Shown: positions 59,736-64,000 of the stretch, one piece after another
How positions within the stretch are numbered: position 1 is the first letter of the stretch
Layout of the letters: each line of letters begins with the position of its first letter
NCBI GenBank assembly: GCA_002221725.1
Contig: NJFT01000011.1
Location: 302,014 to 366,013 of the forward strand
Length of the DNA: 64,000 bases
Source: Scedosporium boydii
Taxonomy: Eukaryota; Ascomycota; Sordariomycetes; Microascales; Microascaceae
Direction: 5' to 3'
The notes under the pieces: generated by a model
Seen by the model: the letters and a program-made list of their open reading frames with translations, nothing else
The model's database searches: none
What the model was told of the DNA's origin: nothing
Translations under genes and position numbers: made by a program

Positions 59736-61257
59736 ATGGAGACCATGCTCCCCGAACCGACCATCACTTTCACGATCCCGAGCTACCGCGACGCCACGGT
59801 ACTGTCGTGCCGCGTCTACCACCCGTCTTCGTTGTCTGGAGGCCCAACGGCGCGAGCGTGGGGGAGACACGCGGCGGTGTTTGCGCATCCGTATGCGCCG
59901 CTGGGGGGGTGCGCGGATGATCATGTGGTGGATGTTGTGGCGGGGACGATGTTGAGGAGGGGGTATTTGGTTGGGACGTTTAATTTTCGGTACGATTTTC
60001 CCTCTTTTTTATTTTCATTCTACATGTGTGTATATATGTATACATATTTGGGGGCCTTGGTTTATGAGGCTGTTCGATGCTTTGGAGAGTTTCGGAATGT
60101 TGCAGCGGGCTAATCTAGAATCCCTATTTACCCCCGTTTGTAGTGGTGCTGGGGATTCGGGAGGCCGGACATCTTGGACGGCAAAAGCCGAGAGAGCAGA
60201 CTACATTTCGGTCGCAGCCTTTATGGTCTACTACGTCCACTACCTGGACCCATTCAAGGGAGAGCACGAGGATATTCCCCCGCCGGCGCAGAAAGAACCC
60301 CCCGTGTTGATCATGGGAGGCTATTCCTACGGTTCAATGATTACGATGCACCTTCCGCCCCTCGTGGAAATGCTCCGGCCCTTCGTGGCCCCGGAGCTCG
60401 GGACCGCAGCAGCGGAGATCCGGCTGCGTGCAGAGCATCTCGCAGAGCATCAGAATGCCGTCCTGGCGAGCGTGAGGGAGGCGTGGGGCCACGGGTCGAG
60501 ATTGAGATCTCCTGGGTTGAGGGTGGGCGGTACGGAATCTGGCGAAGTGCGGGGTTCGATTGAGGGGAGGAGATCATTGATCCTCGAGGCGGAGGAGAGG
60601 ATTAGGAAGAGTTTTGGTGATGTTGTGGCCAAGACGAAACGAGCAAGGAAGAGCGTGGACGGGGCCGTGAGGAGGAAGAAGGTAGATGGGGTTGAGGGCG
60701 TCGTGGTGGAGGAGGAGGAGGAGGAGGAAGAGGAGCAGAGAAGGGGACACGCGTGTCTCGAGGAGGCTACGGACTTGGTGATGCCGAGGGTTGCGTATGT
60801 GCTTGTTTCACCACTCCAAGGGATCATCTCTCACCTAGCGAGCATGTCAATCCTACCCGCCCATCTTCCTTCCCTCCCAAAGTTGCGAAACCCCTTCGGA
60901 CGAAAGAGGGAGGACGACAAGAACCCCGAGTCGGATAACAAGAAAAAGCCACTCGGCCGTGATTCCGACGCCGACTCCTCCACCTCAGATTCCCCCGCCG
61001 ACACCGACCTCGCCGAGCTCAAACTCGTCCGAAACCCCACCCTCGCGGCCTTCGGCGACCGCGACGTCTTCGTCGCCGCGAACAAGCTGCGCGTCTGGGC
61101 GAAACGGCTGCAGGAGGTCCCCGGCTCGAGGTTCCACGCCGTCGAGGTCTCGTCAGCGGGGCACTTTTGGGTCGAGGATAGGGTTTTGGGGAAGCTTGCG
61201 GGGTTGGTGGGTGGGTTTACGGGGGGTCTTATTGAGGAGGGGGAGAGGAAGAGCTGA
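59736..61257 (+). CDS. Alpha/beta hydrolase-fold protein with long insertions
   Basis: Two exons, 59736-59989 and 60144-61257, encode 455 residues; the 154-nt intron splits the Arg codon of FNFRGAGDSGG. The start METMLPEPTITFTIPS follows an A-rich context. Fold features are: HAAVFAHPYAPLGG near residue 57 (oxyanion region), NFRGAGDSGG, the nucleophile elbow GGYSYGSM (Ser at about 146), the acid in FGDRDVF (Asp 390 or 392) and the base in SSAGHFW (His 425). The spacing between nucleophile and acid is about 244 residues, far more than usual. It is filled by a charged segment (KTKRARKSVDGAVRRKK followed by about ten Glu) and a Lys/Asp/Ser-rich stretch. No signal peptide is seen. Fungal relatives are hypothetical; the substrate is unknown. 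Confidence 0.78.
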
Positions 61258-61584
61258 TTTACGTTGGTTGTTGTAAGGAAGGGCTGGTAAGGATGCTGAT
61301 GGGCATGAACATGGATTGGAGTTTATGTGCGTTTATTAATGGGTTAGAGGGGAAGGATTTGGACATACCCTGGCATGCGGTTGATAGTACATGTTGCCTA
61401 CCCCGGTGTTTTCGGCGTTTGCAGGCTGGTTATATGAAAGGTGCATCATGTTTCGAAGCATGCAGCATGCGGCAGAGATACCTTATGAATATCCTTTTTC
61501 GTTTCATTTCTATCATACAATGAAAGCTTGGAATCAGTTTTCCCGTTTCCCCCAGTTCATCCACCCACACATCCTGCTCCCATT
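61258..61584. other. Convergent 3' flanks
   Basis: 327 bases between the ends of the hydrolase gene and the xylanase gene. I see no gene or repeat. Confidence 0.5.
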
Positions 61585-63029
61585 TTAGGGGGCATTAGTT
61601 GGGCTTGAGACAACCACGGTGCTTAGAGTCGTTGCCGTTCCGGCTCCGGAAGTTGATGTCGTTTCAGTGTCGACGGCAGTGGCGGTTGAGTCGGGCCCGG
61701 TAGACGTCTTTGCTTCGGCGGCGCTCTGAAGCATACTGAGGACGCTGTGGTAGGCAGGTTTCTTTTGGAGATTCCTGTCGTAGAGGCAGGCATCCCCTTC
61801 CCCCGGAAACTCGTTGGGGATCCAGGAGTACTACGACGGTGTTCCAAGTTAACCAGGGGAGAAGACAACAATAGCAGAAGCCCAGAAAAACATACCTGGT
61901 CAGTAAAGTCCCAAACCGAAATGCCCACACACTTCTCCGTCTCCAAACAAGCAGCCACAACCTCCATATAATCCTTCGCCTGCTGCTCCCTATCAGCCTC
62001 CGTAACAGGCATCTTGGTATGCCTGATATCCACCTCCGTATACGCCAGCTCATCGACGACCTCAGAAAAGAAAGCCATGGTATCCATGAGCTCCTTCTTG
62101 CTCTGGGCGTTGCCGACGCGCGCGTGGTCCTGCATGCCGATGCCGTCGACGCGGGCGCCGGATTCCTTGGCGCGTTTGACGAGGGCGTGAGTGGCGCGGA
62201 TCTTGTCGTTGACGTAGCGCTCGATGTTGAAGTCGTTGTAGTAGAGCTTGACCGAAGGGTCGACTTCTTCGGCGACTTTGAAGGAGAAGGCGATGAAGTC
62301 TTCGCCCATGGCGCGGAACACTGGTTTCGGGGGCCGGTCTTAGAGATTTCGTTTGCATCTGGGGTGTTCGGCGTGGACTTACTTGGGCTTTGGCGGAATT
62401 TACCGTCGTCCTCGAGGGCTTCGTTGACGACGTCCCTAGAGCGTTGGAGACCTCGGGTTAGAATTGGACTAAAAGCCACCCGGGAAAATGTCCCTCAGAC
62501 TTTGGTGTTCTATGTTTTTTTTTCCTTACCAGGAGTAGCACTGGCCCTTGTAGTGATTCATGACATTGGTGATATGGCTCCGAATAACCGCCTCCATATC
62601 AGTCCTACTAAAGACACTACTGACTGTAGGACATTCCCATCATCGTCAGCCCGTAGCTCAAGCCAAAAGAAACAGCGCCTCCTCCCCTCCCGAGAACTCA
62701 CCCCATCCAGGCAACTGGTTATGCCAAACCAAAGTATGACATCTCATACTTCTCCCAGCCCCAACAATCCCCGCAACGGCATCCCCCATGCCGTAGCTGA
62801 ACCCCCCGCGGCTCCCCTCCGTGTTGGCCCACTTCTGCCCGTTCGCCGGCGTGATCATCCCGAACTCGTCGGGGTCTCGCGCGATGGCCATGTAGGCGGC
62901 GTTTCCTAGCGCGGGATTGTCGACGGCTGTGCCGAAGTACTTGAGGCCTGCGGCGACGGCGTATTTGTGGAGTTGGGCATTGCTGCCGGGGAAGAGAGTT
63001 GAGAAGAGGAGGAGGGATTTGAAGTGCAT
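61585..63029 (-). CDS. Secreted endo-1,4-beta-xylanase, glycoside hydrolase family 10
   Basis: Five exons, 63029-62702, 62623-62530, 62435-62383, 62320-61896 and 61830-61585, sum to 1146 nt and encode 381 residues. MHFKSLLLFSTLFPGSNA is a signal peptide. The GH10 barrel shows [45 protein letters not shown] with the acid/base Glu (about 146), LYYNDFNIE, and ELAYTEVDIRH with the nucleophile Glu (about 254). FTDQYSWIPNEFPGEGDACLYD closes it. It cuts internal xylan beta-1,4 bonds outside the cell. The last about 45 residues are a Ser/Thr/Ala-rich linker (TSTGPDSTATAVDTETTSTS) ending SSPTNAP, with no cellulose-binding module. A TATA box lies about 125 bases upstream, and a GGCTAA (63451-63446) is a weak XlnR-type site. 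It is probably carbon-source regulated (inference). Confidence 0.93.
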
Positions 63030-63940
63030 CTTGCCTTCTTGGGGGATGTAGCGCCCCTCCAGGTGAGTTGAGTTTGAGGATGAGGAGGGCTGAAGGTATG
63101 TACTGACGGGGTAGGTTTTGCACATTGCGAAAAGCTGATAGCTGCTTTCACCTATATATATATACACATCTCATTCATTCATTTTCCACGCATCTATATA
63201 TTGCTGCGGAGAAATAGAAATGCACTTTCTACTGAACCTCCCTTTTACCCTCCGGGGCGAACCATGTTGACGGTTACTCTACGTATAGGCACAGCCGGTT
63301 CAAGCCGGGAGAACGAGAACGGGGAAAAGGATACACCCAGTTTCCAGAAACTCTTATTCTATATTGGTATAGCCAGAAGGGAAGTGGGGGATGTTTGTCT
63401 TTTCCAGGAATGTTTAAGCAAACGAAATTGGGCTGCCTTCTCTCATTAGCCTAAAACAAAGTCTGCATATGGACTTCTGATGTTTCCTGGTGGTTGGACG
63501 TGTTTTCTGCGCTGGCTTTTTACTAAAAGATATCCCAAATCGTGACGATTGAAAGAGAAAGGGAAAAGAAATAGTCCTGACTAGAGAGTCCTCTGGCCTA
63601 ACTGCTATCGGAGGGTGAGGAGTGAATCGCAAGCTGTCAACCTCTAAGAGCGAGTAAGAAGAGAAGTAGTGTTCGTAATAGCCTACGCAGATCCTGGTAA
63701 ACACAAAAGGTTGGAAAAAGATTGTCATATAACACAGGCTTCTAAAAGCCAATGGACAAGCCAATACGGTAATACATACACAGAAGCTGTAGACTTTATC
63801 AGCACCATCACCACCACCATCACCATCCTATTCCATCCCTGGAGCCCAACTCATCCCCCCCAATCAATGTTCGCCCTCAGACAGGAATTTCCTCTGGAAA
63901 CAGCATTTCTCGTCCTTGGGGACGTTAGTCGCAGACTGGA
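63030..63940. other. Promoter side of the xylanase gene and 3' flank of the right-edge gene
   Basis: It contains a TATA-like run (63153-63164), a minus-strand GGCTAA (63446-63451) and (CAC/CAT)-rich triplets near 63802-63828. No gene is visible apart from the partial one at the right edge. Confidence 0.5.
63153..63164 (-). promoter_or_regulatory. TATA box candidate for the GH10 xylanase gene
   Basis: TATATATATATA is about 124-135 bases upstream of the xylanase start codon, a plausible distance for a fungal inducible gene with a TATA promoter and short leader. Confidence 0.5.
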
Positions 63941-64000
63941 TCAGAAGGGACCGTAGCGGGCGCCGAGGTGGGACTGACTGGGGGAGGTTTCGCCGTGGAG
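63941..64000 (-). CDS. Partial CDS, C-terminus of a leftward gene (cut by window edge)
   Basis: Reading leftward from the window end, 19 codons stay open and then reach TGA at 63943-63941. The residues (SHLGARYGPF at the end) and the C/G-biased third positions look like coding sequence of this genome. Too little is present to name a family, and chance cannot be excluded. Confidence 0.3.
   Translation of the reverse strand, partial: LHGETSPSQSHLGARYGPF

Overview
This window comes from the nuclear genome of a filamentous ascomycete (Pezizomycotina, probably Sordariomycetes; the class is an inference from protein flavour and gene structure). The evidence is: genes interrupted by short GT-AG introns, mostly 46-110 nt, with GCTAAC/GCTAATAA branch sites; monocistronic genes on both strands; fungal-only products (Lys12 of the alpha-aminoadipate lysine pathway, an Adp1-type ABCG transporter, a GPI-anchored yapsin-like protease, a GH10 xylanase); and no bacterial operon structure. 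I found no tRNA, rRNA, CRISPR array, intact transposon or biosynthetic cluster. Nineteen protein genes could be modelled, plus one partial gene at the right edge. Splice junctions were placed by eye; frames and lengths close correctly, with one weak junction in the gene at 52.6-54.6 kb.

Layout. 0-8 kb: an F-box protein, then about 7 kb without genes, rich in a short GTACGAAGTAC-type repeat. 8-20 kb: a WrbA-type NAD(P)H:quinone oxidoreductase, an MCT-like MFS transporter, a single-pass membrane protein with PY motifs and a DUF423 membrane protein. 21-27 kb: a fungal protein with a proline-rich tail, mitoribosomal uS8m and a low-complexity 612-residue protein. 27-29.6 kb: another gene-poor, motif-rich stretch. 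29.6-42 kb: homoisocitrate dehydrogenase, mitochondrial EF-G, a yapsin-like protease, a class I/II aminotransferase and a PPAT-like nucleotidyltransferase. 43-51 kb: Adp1-like ABC transporter, mitoribosomal mS26/Pet123 and nucleolar GTPase Nog2. 52-64 kb: an unrecognised protein, a Fat1-like very-long-chain acyl-CoA synthetase with a peroxisomal C-terminus, an alpha/beta hydrolase-like protein and a secreted GH10 xylanase.

The genes are mostly housekeeping and do not form one pathway. A loose theme is mitochondrial translation and ribosome assembly (uS8m, mS26, mEF-G, Nog2); mS26 and Nog2 share a divergent 486-bp promoter region.

The best lead is the oversized fourth intron of NOG2. It can be folded by eye into an H/ACA-like two-hairpin RNA with an H-box-like AGATCA and a terminal ACA. 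In budding yeast the NOG2 intron hosts the H/ACA snoRNA snR191, so this may be a homologous, unannotated intronic snoRNA. Other leads are the intergenic GTACGAAGTAC repeat family, two stop-free introns whose length is a multiple of three (FAT1 and yapsin), a CAT microsatellite between branch point and 3' splice site in the wrbA gene, and a xylanase with an orphan Ser/Thr linker.
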